Below are positions 8,368 through 16,949 of a DNA stretch of 64,000 nucleotides, one piece after another. Below the pieces are notes generated by a model that saw only the letters and a program-made list of their open reading frames with translations, ran no database searches and was not told where the DNA came from. The position numbers were made by a program, and so were the translations under genes. This stretch comes from Hahella chejuensis KCTC 2396 (GTDB taxonomy: Bacteria; Pseudomonadota; Gammaproteobacteria; Pseudomonadales; Oleiphilaceae): the NCBI RefSeq assembly GCF_000012985.1, contig NC_007645.1, positions 682,001-746,000 of the forward strand, given 5' to 3'. Numbering within the stretch: the stretch's first letter is position 1; every line of letters begins with the position of its first letter.

Positions 8368-8518
8368 TTTGCTCTCCTCCCTCGAATTGTAGGCGTGAGG
8401 TTCTGAGCGCGGCTTTGCGGGAACGTCGATTGCGTTGCAGCACTGGGGCGAGGGTCATGCCACAAGCTAACAGAATGACGGCGGAAACGGAAAGCAGATC
8501 GATTAACCAGGCGCTCAT
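8360..8518 (-). CDS. Small single-helix membrane protein leading the cio operon
   Basis: A 52-residue frame with one transmembrane helix (about 4-25) and a basic tail rich in Arg. GGAG stands eight bases before the ATG. Its last codons and stop contain the cioA ribosome site and overlap the cioA start by eight bases, so translation of the two is probably coupled. It is the first frame after the sigma-54 promoter at 8649. I know no named family for it; a leader-coupled oxidase accessory peptide is one option, a chance frame the other. Confidence 0.55.
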   Translation of the reverse strand: MSAWLIDLLSVSAVILLACGMTLAPVLQRNRRSRKAALRTSRLQFEGGEQNA

Positions 8519-8648
8519 ACGAATACTCCTATCTCTTATTACTTCAAAGGTTCTATGACTTCACAACTTTGATTTCGCCGCTTCGACTGAGGTGATCGCT
8601 TGTCACTATGGATGCGGCTGGGTATGAAATTCGCTTTGCAGGAATAAG

Positions 8649-8664
8649 AGCAACATGCGCGCCA
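8649..8664 (-). promoter_or_regulatory. Sigma-54 promoter of the cio operon
   Basis: Read on the minus strand, TGGCGCGCATGTTGCT matches TGGCACG-N4-TTGCW with exact GG-N10-GC spacing and one mismatch. Predicted start near 8638, about 120 bases before the small gene at 8518. Both palindromes at 8728-8778 lie upstream at about -97 and -131, where a sigma-54 activator would bind. Confidence 0.72.
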
Positions 8665-8727
8665 ATCACAAAATGCGCCGAGACGCCTTGATGTACGGCA
8701 ATTTTTTCCTAATTTTGGGTTCTGGGT

Positions 8728-8778
8728 GTAAACTTCGTTTACTGTTTTTGGGGAGGCTGGCGTAAACAAAGTTTACGC
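8728..8778. promoter_or_regulatory. Paired palindromic activator sites between cio and the kinase gene
   Basis: Two perfect inverted repeats of the same design: GTAAAC-TTC-GTTTAC (8728-8742) and GTAAAC-AAA-GTTTAC (8762-8776, extended to GCGTAAAC/GTTTACGC at 8760-8778). Their centres are 34 bases apart. They sit at enhancer distance from the cio sigma-54 promoter and directly before the kinase gene (start 8787), so the neighbouring response regulator probably binds both to activate cio and to control its own operon (inference). Confidence 0.7.
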
Positions 8779-8786
8779 TTGGAGAC

Positions 8787-10655
8787 ATGAATACGATTCA
8801 GCTTTTTTCCGTTTCCATGTGGACCACGGTGTTGTCCGCCGGTGGCGTCTCACTGTGGCTGTGGTCGCGGCGTCGGCAAGAGCCCGCGCTGAGGGCATTG
8901 TCCGGGTTTTGCCTGTCGATGGCAATCTGGTGTTTTGGCCATATCCTGGTGCTTCAGGACCATCAAGCGGTGGGGACGCTGATCCTGCTGGGCAACCCAT
9001 TAATGCCGACTGCTTTCCTCCATTTTGTTCTGCTATGGCTGGGCGATCCCCTGGATCTCCCGCAACAGCTTCGTAAACTCGCCCCCTTGTTCTACTTCAC
9101 TGCAGTGGCGGTTGTGTTGGCCAGCTGGGTGACGGGCGGCGGCTACATTTCTCCCTGGATGCAGTTTGAGGGCTTTTTTCATCTGGCTTTCACCGGCTGG
9201 TTGAATCTGGCGTACACCGTTGCGATTGGCGTTGTCGGGCATTTGCTTTTGCTGATGGCGTTCCGGCGCAGCAAAGGTAATCTTAGACGCTCCATTACCG
9301 CAATGTTTATCACTGGCGGCTGGGGATTCACCCTTTCCACCAGTTTTATTTTCCCTTCGCTGGATATCAACCTGTTCCCCTACGCGATGCTGGCGCTGCC
9401 CAGTTACGCCGTGCTGGTGGTATACAGCGTGGTGCGCTATCGCCTGGTGGAGGTGAATCGCTGGGTGAATCAGGCGGTGATCTGGCTGGCGTTGCTCGCC
9501 ACCAGTATGCTGGCCATGTCGCTGATTCTGGCGCTGCTGGCGCCCCTGGGACTGGAGGAACTGGCGCAGGCGCCGCTGAGTCAGCTGGTGGTTTACTCCG
9601 GTATCTTGCTGGTGTTCGCCTGGTTGGCGTACGGGCCCGCCAAAGAGTTCGCCGACCGTCTGGTGTATCCGGGGGCGGTGCTGGATAAGTCTACGTTGGA
9701 TCAATGGGTCACCCGTCTCAATGCGGTAAGAGGCTGGGGAGAGCTGCGCCAGACGGCGGAGCAGCTTTGGTTGAGAAAGAGTGGTGTGGCCGCCAGTGTG
9801 AATATCGACGGTCGTTTCGATTACCCACAGGGACCTGTGTTCGTCTGCGAAAAGCGGGAGCAGTGGGATTGCCGCTTGCAGGGCTGGGAGGACGTAGCGC
9901 CGTCTCATCAGCGTCTGGCGGAATTTATGGCGAAACTGTTGCCGTCCGCCTGTGCGACTTTGGAGCGTTCATTGTTGTTGGCTGAAGCGGAGCGCAAACG
10001 TTTGGAGCAACAACACTTGGTGGAGCTGGGCGGCCTGACGGCGGCGATTGCTCACGAACTTCGCAACCCTCTGAATATCATCACCATGGCGGCGGCGCAG
10101 ACCGATCCACGCATCCGCGAGCATATTTCCAAGCAGGTGGAGCGGGCGGAGCTGTTGATCAAGGACGTACTCACCTACGCGGGCCAGATTCGCCTGGAGC
10201 TGAAGCCGACCAACCTGTATGCACTGACGGCCGCCACCGTGGCGCAGATTCGGCAACTGCACGGGGTGGAAATAGCACTGCAGGCTCCTGAAGAAGTCTG
10301 GCTATCCGTTGATCCACAACGTCTGCAGCAAGTGTTGATCAACCTGTTGGATAACGCCGCCGCCTTTGTCAGGCAAATACCGCTGGGCCGGATTCTGGTG
10401 GCGGTGACGCATGATGAGCATGGCGTCTTGATAGCGATTCATAACAACGGACCGGCGGTGCCTGAAGCGATGAAGCCGCGCCTGTTTCAGGCCTTTGTCA
10501 GCAAAAGAGCGGGCGGGAGCGGATTAGGATTGGCGATAGTCCGACGCATCGTCGACGCTCACCGTGGCGAGGTCTGGCATAGCGATGAAGAAGGGTGGCC
10601 GGTTAGCTTCATGATTCGCCTTCCTCTGGAACAGAATGAAAAGGAAACAGCATGA
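8787..10655 (+). CDS. Seven-helix sensor histidine kinase, PrsK-like
   Basis: 622 residues. The first 285 hold about seven or eight transmembrane helices of the HisKA_7TM type, ending in VVYSVVRYRLVEVNRWVNQ. Then comes a degenerate GAF-like stretch (about 300-400), a HisKA dimerisation domain with phospho-acceptor His423 (IAHELRNPLN) and an ATPase domain with N-box NLLDNAA and G-box GGSGLGLAIVRR. This layout is that of PrsK, the kinase paired with sigma-54 activator PrsR. Its stop overlaps the start of the response regulator by four bases (ATGA). The stimulus is unknown; divergence from the oxidase operon suggests a respiratory signal. Confidence 0.85.
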   Translation: MNTIQLFSVSMWTTVLSAGGVSLWLWSRRRQEPALRALSGFCLSMAIWCFGHILVLQDHQAVGTLILLGNPLMPTAFLHFVLLWLGDPLDLPQQLRKLAPLFYFTAVAVVLASWVTGGGYISPWMQFEGFFHLAFTGWLNLAYTVAIGVVGHLLLLMAFRRSKGNLRRSITAMFITGGWGFTLSTSFIFPSLDINLFPYAMLALPSYAVLVVYSVVRYRLVEVNRWVNQAVIWLALLATSMLAMSLILALLAPLGLEELAQAPLSQLVVYSGILLVFAWLAYGPAKEFADRLVYPGAVLDKSTLDQWVTRLNAVRGWGELRQTAEQLWLRKSGVAASVNIDGRFDYPQGPVFVCEKREQWDCRLQGWEDVAPSHQRLAEFMAKLLPSACATLERSLLLAEAERKRLEQQHLVELGGLTAAIAHELRNPLNIITMAAAQTDPRIREHISKQVERAELLIKDVLTYAGQIRLELKPTNLYALTAATVAQIRQLHGVEIALQAPEEVWLSVDPQRLQQVLINLLDNAAAFVRQIPLGRILVAVTHDEHGVLIAIHNNGPAVPEAMKPRLFQAFVSKRAGGSGLGLAIVRRIVDAHRGEVWHSDEEGWPVSFMIRLPLEQNEKETA

Positions 10656-12013
10656 GCGCAGCGAAAATTTTAATAGTGGATGATGAAAGCGCCTTTTGCG
10701 AGCTGTGCGCATTATGGCTTGAGCAAGCGGGATACGAGGTCAGCAGTTGCGGCGACGCAGAGTCGGCGCGACGCCTGTTCAATGAGCAGGACTTTGACCT
10801 GGTATTGCAGGACCTGGCGTTGCCGCCGACCTTCCTGCCGGAAGAGGGACTGCAACTGATCGCACTGTACGCGGACACCCCGGTGGTGGTGTTGACGGGG
10901 CACGACGAAAAGGAACTGGCGATTAAGGCGATGCAGGCGGGCGCCTGGGATTTTATCGGCAAGCCTGTCGATCCGGATATGTTGCGGGTGGTGGCGCAAC
11001 GCGCCATCGAGCGGCGACGTCTGGCGAAGGAAGTGGAGCGCCTGCGGCGGGTGGTGGGGCGTCCCCCGGAGTCCGATGATTTGGGTTTGATCGGCGCCAG
11101 CGCGAGCATGGACGCCCTGCGCGAATTAGTCCGCCGTATCGCCCCCACCGACGTGCCGGTATTGATTCAGGGCCCCAGCGGTACCGGTAAAGAAGTGATC
11201 GCCCAGGCGTTGCACCGTCTGAGCCAGCGTTCGGGAGAGGCGTTTATTTCCGTCCACTGCGGCGCCATTCCAGGCGAACTGCTGGAAAGTGAACTTTTCG
11301 GCTATAAAAAAGGCGCGTTCACCGGCGCGGACAAAGATCGCAAGGGATTGTTGTTCATGGCGGATAAAGGCACTTTGTTTCTCGACGAAATAGGGGAAAT
11401 GCCCCTGCCCATGCAGGTGAAACTGCTGCGGGTGCTGCAGGAAGGATGTTATTACCCGGTTGGCAGTCGGGAAGTGGAACATATTGATGTGCGTCTGGTC
11501 AGCGCCACTAACCGGAACCTGCCTAAAGCGGTTGAGGAGGGTAGTTTCCGTGACGATCTGTACTATCGGATCAAGGGGCTCACCTTGATGACGCCTCCAC
11601 TACAGGAGCGGCGCTCGGATATTCCGCTGCTGGTGCGCCACTTTTTGCAAGGCATGGCGCGTAAGAGCGGGCGCGAGTTACAGGTGGACGGCGAAACCAT
11701 GCGCTGGTTCTGCGCGCACCCCTGGCCCGGCGCCGTACGGGAGCTGAAAAACACCCTGGAAAGCGCCGCCGCTATTTGCATGGGAGACGTGCTGACCATG
11801 CAGGAAGTCAACCTGATCAGCGGAACCGCCTCCGTCCCGACAGCGCAAATCAAAGGCGACACGCTGGACGAACAAGTCAGTTCACTGGAGATCCACCTGA
11901 TCCAACAGGCCCTGAGCGAACAGCAAGGCAACAAAACCCGCGCCGCCGCGCAATTAGGGCTTACAAGACAGGGGTTGCTGAAGAAAATGGCGAGATATGG
12001 GGTGGGGGGCTGA
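10652..12013 (+). CDS. Sigma-54-dependent response regulator, PrsR-like
   Basis: 453 residues: receiver domain (1-120) with phospho-acceptor Asp54 (QDLALPP), AAA+ domain with Walker A GPSGTGK (174-180), intact sigma-54-contact loop GAFTGA (221-226) and Walker B LFLDE (242-246), and a C-terminal Fis helix-turn-helix (about 420-450, [17 protein letters not shown]). The DLxLPP pattern and EGL near the phosphorylation site resemble PrsR. It should activate sigma-54 promoters; the one at 8649 with paired palindromes is the obvious target, and the PEP-CTERM gene promoters in the window are possible further targets. Confidence 0.88.
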   Translation: MSAAKILIVDDESAFCELCALWLEQAGYEVSSCGDAESARRLFNEQDFDLVLQDLALPPTFLPEEGLQLIALYADTPVVVLTGHDEKELAIKAMQAGAWDFIGKPVDPDMLRVVAQRAIERRRLAKEVERLRRVVGRPPESDDLGLIGASASMDALRELVRRIAPTDVPVLIQGPSGTGKEVIAQALHRLSQRSGEAFISVHCGAIPGELLESELFGYKKGAFTGADKDRKGLLFMADKGTLFLDEIGEMPLPMQVKLLRVLQEGCYYPVGSREVEHIDVRLVSATNRNLPKAVEEGSFRDDLYYRIKGLTLMTPPLQERRSDIPLLVRHFLQGMARKSGRELQVDGETMRWFCAHPWPGAVRELKNTLESAAAICMGDVLTMQEVNLISGTASVPTAQIKGDTLDEQVSSLEIHLIQQALSEQQGNKTRAAAQLGLTRQGLLKKMARYGVGG

Positions 12014-12016
12014 GCG

Positions 12017-12042
12017 CTGGACGTTGCGGAGGCGACGTCCAG
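12017..12042. terminator. Hairpin between convergent genes
   Basis: CTGGACGT (12017-12024) pairs with ACGTCCAG (12035-12042) around a ten-base loop, just after the response-regulator stop and before the end of the convergent outer-membrane gene. There is no U-run on either side, so it is at best an imperfect terminator. Confidence 0.4.
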
Positions 12043-12051
12043 CTCAAAGGC

Positions 12052-12750
12052 TTAACGGTACTTACGGTCTCTGTCTTTCAGACTGACTTTGGTTCCGAAG
12101 AAGTAATTGAAGCCCACAGAAAAGGTGTCATCTTTTCTACCATCGGAGTAGGAAAAGTCGACGCTTGCTGCGTTCTGAAATAACTCTGGCTGGTACTCGA
12201 CGGCAATACCGTAGTTGTCTTTTGAATCCATGCCAGAAGCATGGAGCGATGTACGCACGTTTTCATTAGCGTACCAAGTGGCGCCTAGATTCCAACTGTT
12301 GTGATTGTCTTCCAGGTTGTCGAATTTTGCGATGTTACGTGAAGCGCTCAAAGTGAAGTCTGTTAGGTAATATTGCGCAAATACTCCGTAGTTATCGGTA
12401 TCTGCTGTATCTGCCCATGGTAAGTCAAAGTCGGTTTCTGAGTATGAGTAACTCAAACCAATTTTTCCGAGGAAGTAATCTCGCGCAAAAACAGTTGCGC
12501 CCAAACTGTAGACATCAGCATTAACGCGTTCGTTGTGACCATCTACCTGTGTGGCGTTACCGTGTAGGTTGCCGCCGATAAAACTGTAAATGGGAAGGTT
12601 TGCACTTCCCGCCAGTTGATAGCTGTCAGAATGCCGACTATGAGTGTAGTCCAGACCTGCGTCAAAGTTTACGTCGGCGACGCCGCCATCAACGGCAAAA
12701 GCAAAAACAGGGAAAAGGGTAAGGGAGGCGAACTTGATTACTGCGTTCAC
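12052..12750 (-). CDS. Putative outer-membrane porin-like protein
   Basis: 232 residues with a signal peptide (about 1-19, VFAFA). The mature part is a run of alternating amphipathic strands with many aromatic and Asp/Asn turns (NYGVFAQYYLTDFTLSASR, SVDFSYSDG), typical of a 10-12 strand barrel. The barrel probably ends at VGFNYFFGTKV; the last dozen residues are a charged tail, so the usual terminal Phe is missing. No function can be assigned. It is not linked to the opp genes by spacing (about 240 bases, the intervening DNA holding only a doubtful 43-codon frame). Confidence 0.6.
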   Translation of the reverse strand: MNAVIKFASLTLFPVFAFAVDGGVADVNFDAGLDYTHSRHSDSYQLAGSANLPIYSFIGGNLHGNATQVDGHNERVNADVYSLGATVFARDYFLGKIGLSYSYSETDFDLPWADTADTDNYGVFAQYYLTDFTLSASRNIAKFDNLEDNHNSWNLGATWYANENVRTSLHASGMDSKDNYGIAVEYQPELFQNAASVDFSYSDGRKDDTFSVGFNYFFGTKVSLKDRDRKYR

Positions 12751-12947
12751 GAAGTCAATCCTTGTGAGTGTATAGATAACGGAAGTCTAAGGGGCGGCAT
12801 CATAGCGTAACGCTAACAAGAGTGGAATAACGCTATGGAGCGACTAACAGAGCTGTTTTTTATTCAGGAAAGAGAAAAAGAGCCGGCGGTCAAACTGCGA
12901 CGCCGGCGAGAGTGGAATAAACTTTTGTTGCAGGACTGGTTGGAAAT

Positions 12948-12977
12948 CCCGCTTCCGCTTGGGTAAGTGGAAGCGGG
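12948..12977 (-). terminator. Hairpin after the opp operon
   Basis: CCCGCTTCC (12948-12956) pairs with GGAAGCGGG (12969-12977), extended by a G-U and three more pairs to a four-base loop. It lies about ten bases beyond the oppF stop. Only a short ATTT follows on the minus strand, so termination may be weak or Rho-assisted. Confidence 0.45.
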
Positions 12978-12987
12978 GACTACAAGA

Positions 12988-14031
12988 TTAGTCAGTGATT
13001 TCCTTCCATTTCAGGCATGAGACCTGATGGTCCACACCGGTTTGCTCTAGAACGGGAACTTTCTCCGCGCAGCGGCTTTCGGCGTAGTTGCAACGCGTGC
13101 GGAACACGCAGCCGCTGGGCGGATTGATCGGCGAGGGCAGGTCGCCCTTCAATACGACCTGTTCTTTCTGGCGCTCGATATCCGGGTCAGGAATCGGCAC
13201 GGCGGAAATCAGGGCCTTGGTGTAAGGATGCTTGGGGTCCCGATAAATAGAGTCCTTGTCCGCGAGCTCCATTACCTTGCCCAGATACAACACCATCACC
13301 CGATGGCTCACGTGGCGCACCACCGACAGGTCGTGACTGATGAACAGCAGCGACATGCCGAATTCTTTTTGCAGCTCCGTCAGCAAGTTGATGATCTGCG
13401 CCTGAATCGAGACGTCCAGCGCCGAAACCGGCTCGTCGCAGACAATCAGCTTGGGTTGCAGAATCATCGCCCGCGCGATGCCGATACGCTGGCATTGGCC
13501 GCCGGAGAATTCATGCGGATAGCGGTTGATCATCTGCGGCAACAGACCCACTTTATCCATCATCGCTTTGACTTTGTCGCGACGCTCCTGTTTGCTGAGC
13601 TGAGGATAGAACGTCATCAACGGCTCCGCGATGATGTCGCCGATGGTGCGACGGGGGTTAAGGCTGGCCAGCGGGTCCTGAAAAATGATCTGCATGGACT
13701 TGCGGTGGGGACGCATGGTTTTGCTGTCCAGCCCTGCGATGTCCTGTCCCAGCCAGACGACCTTGCCGTCCGTGGGTGAGATTAATTGCAGCACGGCGCG
13801 TCCCAGTGTGGACTTGCCGCAGCCGGACTCGCCGACGATGCCCAGTGTTTCTCCCTCGCGCACTTCAAAGGAGACCCCGTCCACCGCCTTGACGAAGCGA
13901 TCGTTTTTCTTGAAAAAACCGTCGCTGCCGAGAGGGAAATGCACCTTCAGGTTGTTAACGGTCAGGATCGTTTTGCCACTGGAGACTGCGTTAGCCTCGG
14001 AGTTTGTTTGAATAGAAGATATTTGGGTCAT
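12988..14031 (-). CDS. oppF: Oligopeptide ABC importer ATPase OppF
   Basis: 347 residues. Walker A GESGCGKST, ABC signature FSGGQCQRIGIARA, Walker B LIVCDEP and the C-terminal oligopeptide/dipeptide domain with its cysteine cluster (CVFRTRCNYAESRCAEKVPVL, which binds an iron-sulfur cluster in relatives) are present. With OppD it powers uptake of peptides at the inner membrane. Last gene of oppABCDF; its ATG overlaps the oppD stop by four bases. Confidence 0.93.
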   Translation of the reverse strand: MTQISSIQTNSEANAVSSGKTILTVNNLKVHFPLGSDGFFKKNDRFVKAVDGVSFEVREGETLGIVGESGCGKSTLGRAVLQLISPTDGKVVWLGQDIAGLDSKTMRPHRKSMQIIFQDPLASLNPRRTIGDIIAEPLMTFYPQLSKQERRDKVKAMMDKVGLLPQMINRYPHEFSGGQCQRIGIARAMILQPKLIVCDEPVSALDVSIQAQIINLLTELQKEFGMSLLFISHDLSVVRHVSHRVMVLYLGKVMELADKDSIYRDPKHPYTKALISAVPIPDPDIERQKEQVVLKGDLPSPINPPSGCVFRTRCNYAESRCAEKVPVLEQTGVDHQVSCLKWKEITD

Positions 14032-14996
14032 GAAAACGACTCCAGAAGGCAGGCGCTTAATCGATTATCCCCTACTTTACGTAGTGGTGGATGGTCAAGC
14101 TTGCAGCGGTCTTGAGCGTACGGGCAACGTGGGTGGAAAGAGCATCCTTTAGGGAGATTTTGCAGGTTAGGGGGCTGCCCCGGTATTGCTTGCAAGGAAG
14201 TATGCCCAGATCCGTCCAGCCGTGGCATAGAGGCCAGCAGTCCCATGGTGTAAGGGTGTTTGGGGTTATAAAAGATTTCCCGAACGGTTCCAGACTCTAC
14301 GATGCGTCCGCCGTACATGACCAACACGCGATCACATAATCCCGCTACAACGCCCAGATCATGGGTGATCATAACGATGGCGGTGTTCATTTCTCGTTTG
14401 AGGTCATTCATCAATTTGAGAATTTGCGCCTGTATAGTGACGTCCAGTGCGGTTGTAGGCTCATCAGCAATCAAAAGGTCCGGCTGACATAACAGCGCCA
14501 TGGCGATCATCACTCGTTGACGCATCCCACCGGAGAACTCATGTGGGTACATATCGAATCGCTTGATAGGTTCAGGTATTCCCACTTTGCTCAGCATTTC
14601 GATGCAAACGGCGCGCGCTTCCTGCATGGAAATTCCGGTGTGCTCAATCAGTACTTCCGTAAGCTGCTTAGATACTTTTAAGAAAGGGTTCAGGGACGTC
14701 ATTGGGTCTTGAAATATCAATGACATATCACTACCGCGAACCTCATTGAGCCTTTCTCTGGACATTAGTAGAAGTTCCTGTCCTTTAAAGCGGACGCTGC
14801 CGGAGGTTTTACCGTTTTCCGCCAACAGTCCCATGATGGACATGAAGACTTGGGTCTTGCCGGAACCGGATTCTCCCACTATTCCCAGGCTTTCCCCGGG
14901 AAACAATTGAAAGCTAACGTCATTGACCGCGTTCACTTGTCCGTCGGGAGTGCTGAACTTGGTGGAGAGATAGCTTACTTCCAATAAGGGTTGCAT
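14028..14996 (-). CDS. oppD: Oligopeptide ABC importer ATPase OppD
   Basis: 322 residues with Walker A GESGSGKT, signature [14 protein letters not shown], Walker [13 protein letters not shown] and the C-terminal oligopeptide domain containing the cysteine-rich [15 protein letters not shown]. It pairs with OppF as the ATPase dimer of the oligopeptide importer. It starts 17 bases after oppC ends. Base composition of this gene looks somewhat more A+T-rich than its neighbours oppC and oppB, but the reading frame is intact. Confidence 0.93.
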   Translation of the reverse strand: MQPLLEVSYLSTKFSTPDGQVNAVNDVSFQLFPGESLGIVGESGSGKTQVFMSIMGLLAENGKTSGSVRFKGQELLLMSRERLNEVRGSDMSLIFQDPMTSLNPFLKVSKQLTEVLIEHTGISMQEARAVCIEMLSKVGIPEPIKRFDMYPHEFSGGMRQRVMIAMALLCQPDLLIADEPTTALDVTIQAQILKLMNDLKREMNTAIVMITHDLGVVAGLCDRVLVMYGGRIVESGTVREIFYNPKHPYTMGLLASMPRLDGSGHTSLQAIPGQPPNLQNLPKGCSFHPRCPYAQDRCKLDHPPLRKVGDNRLSACLLESFS

Positions 14997-15013
14997 GTTG
15001 AAAATCTCCGCCG

Positions 15014-15943
15014 TTATCTGTCTTTGGGATCGAGCGCGTCACGCAGCCCGTCGCCGATGAAGTTGAAGCAAAACAGGGTGGTGGCCAGGAAAATAGCCGG
15101 GTAAATCAGCATCCAGGGAGCCATTTCCATCAGCTTGGCGCCTTCGGAAATCAGCACGCCCCAGCTGGTCAGCGGCTCCTGCACCCCTAAGCCCAGGAAC
15201 GACAGGAAACTTTCGGTCAGAATGACCTGGGGCACTGTCAGAGTGACGTAAACGATCACCGGACCCAGAACATTCGGAATGATATGACGGAAGATAATCT
15301 TCAGGTTGCTGACGCCGCCTGCATGGGCCGCTTCCACGTATTCCTTGCGCTTGATGGACAGCGTCTGGCCGCGCACGATACGCGCCATGGTCAGCCATTC
15401 CACCGCCCCCAGGGCGACGAAGATCAGGAATATGTTGCGACCGAACACCACCATCAACAGGATGACGAAAAACATGAATGGCAGGGAATACATGATGTCG
15501 ACGAAGCGCATCATCAGGTTATCCACTCTGCCGCCGAAATAGCCGGCGATGGCGCCGTAAGTTACACCGATAATCAGACTCACGCCGGTGGCGAGAATGC
15601 CCACCATCAAAGACACGCGGGCGCCGTAGAGAACGCGGATAAACAGGTCGCGTCCGCTGCTGTCGGTGCCGAACCAGTGTGCGTTGGCGTAATCCGGGGC
15701 GGCCTGAATGCGGTCCCAATAGATTTCATCGAGTGGGTGCGGGCTCAGTAAAGGCGCGAAGATAGCCATGAGCGCGATGATGGCGAGTATCACCATGGAC
15801 ACCACCGCCGCCTTGTTCTGAAACAAACGGCGTCTGGCGTCCTGCCACAGACTGCGGCCTTCGACGGCGTTTTCCGCGTCGGGCATCATGGCGGCGAGCT
15901 TACTTTTTTGACTGTACATGACTTGGTCCTGGGATTGATTCAT
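15014..15943 (-). CDS. oppC: Oligopeptide ABC importer permease OppC
   Basis: 309 residues with six transmembrane helices. The long cytoplasmic N-terminus, the GTDSSGRDLFIRVLYGARVSL motif region and the EAAHAGGVSNLKIIFRHIIPN coupling loop identify OppC of the DppC/OppC permease family. It starts about a dozen bases after the oppB stop. Confidence 0.92.
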   Translation of the reverse strand: MNQSQDQVMYSQKSKLAAMMPDAENAVEGRSLWQDARRRLFQNKAAVVSMVILAIIALMAIFAPLLSPHPLDEIYWDRIQAAPDYANAHWFGTDSSGRDLFIRVLYGARVSLMVGILATGVSLIIGVTYGAIAGYFGGRVDNLMMRFVDIMYSLPFMFFVILLMVVFGRNIFLIFVALGAVEWLTMARIVRGQTLSIKRKEYVEAAHAGGVSNLKIIFRHIIPNVLGPVIVYVTLTVPQVILTESFLSFLGLGVQEPLTSWGVLISEGAKLMEMAPWMLIYPAIFLATTLFCFNFIGDGLRDALDPKDR

Positions 15944-15955
15944 CTGCGCCTCCCG

Positions 15956-16882
15956 TCAGTCGTGAAGACGGACTTTAGGGTCGAGCAGGCCGTACAGCAT
16001 GTCGACGATGAGGTTCAGAACGATAATGAGCACGCCGTAGAAAATGACGGTTCCCATCACCAGGGGATAGTCCCGGTTGAGGGCGCCCTGAATGAAGTAA
16101 CGACCGATGCCGGGAATATCGAAAATCGTTTCGATGACGACCGAACCGGTGATGACGGCGGCGGTGGCGGGTCCAAGGTAAGAGACCACGGGCAACATGG
16201 CGCCTTTCAGAGCATGGCGCAGCAATACCAGACGCTCGCGCAGACCTTTGGCGCGGGCGGTGCGAATGTAGTTGGAGTGCAGGACCTCAATCATGCTGCC
16301 GCGGGTCAAACGCGCGATGTAGGCGATTTGCGGCAACGCCAGGGCGAGCACCGGCAGAATTTTGTATTGGAGCGAACCGTCTCCCCAGCCCGCGACGGGC
16401 AACCAGGATAGATAGACGCCGAAAATCAGAGTAAGCACCGGCGCCATGACGAAGTTGGGGATGGCGATGCCCGTCATGGCCATGGTCATCACGGAGTAAT
16501 CGGTTGCGCTGTTTTTGCGCAAAGCGGCCATTGCTCCAAATAAGGTGCCGAATATGACCGCGAGGATAATCGCCATGCCGCCTATCTGTAAGCTCGCGGG
16601 GAAGCCGCTCATCAACAGGTCGGTGACGCTGAAGTCGCGAAACTTGTAAGACGGGCCGAAATCTCCCACCAGGATTTTGCCCAGGTAGATGGCGTATTGC
16701 TCCACCAGGGGCTTATCCATGTCGTAGGCTTTCATAATGTTCGCCTCGATTTCCGGAGGCAGCGAACGTTCCTTATCCCAGGGACCGCCAGGTGCGATCC
16801 GCATCATGAAAAAAGCAATAGTAATAACGATGAGCAGGGTTGGAATAGACGCCAACACCCGCCGAATGAAATAGTTCAACAT
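15956..16882 (-). CDS. oppB: Oligopeptide ABC importer permease OppB
   Basis: 308 residues with six transmembrane helices. The N-terminal MLNYFIRRVLASIPTLLIV, the APGGPWDKER periplasmic motif and the coupling loop YIRTARAKGLRERLVLLRHALK identify OppB. It forms the membrane channel with OppC. It follows oppA after 67 bases. Confidence 0.92.
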   Translation of the reverse strand: MLNYFIRRVLASIPTLLIVITIAFFMMRIAPGGPWDKERSLPPEIEANIMKAYDMDKPLVEQYAIYLGKILVGDFGPSYKFRDFSVTDLLMSGFPASLQIGGMAIILAVIFGTLFGAMAALRKNSATDYSVMTMAMTGIAIPNFVMAPVLTLIFGVYLSWLPVAGWGDGSLQYKILPVLALALPQIAYIARLTRGSMIEVLHSNYIRTARAKGLRERLVLLRHALKGAMLPVVSYLGPATAAVITGSVVIETIFDIPGIGRYFIQGALNRDYPLVMGTVIFYGVLIIVLNLIVDMLYGLLDPKVRLHD

Positions 16883-16949
16883 AACGGTTACGCAGAATAG
16901 GCTGAGCGGAGGCCGCCCACAGGGGCGCCTCCGCGAAAAGGTTTAGCGA

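Noticed and set aside
12835-12966. 43-codon frame between the outer-membrane gene and the opp terminator
   Set aside because: It has plausible codons but only a weak ribosome site, ends inside the hairpin after oppF and matches nothing I know. Conservation data would be needed.
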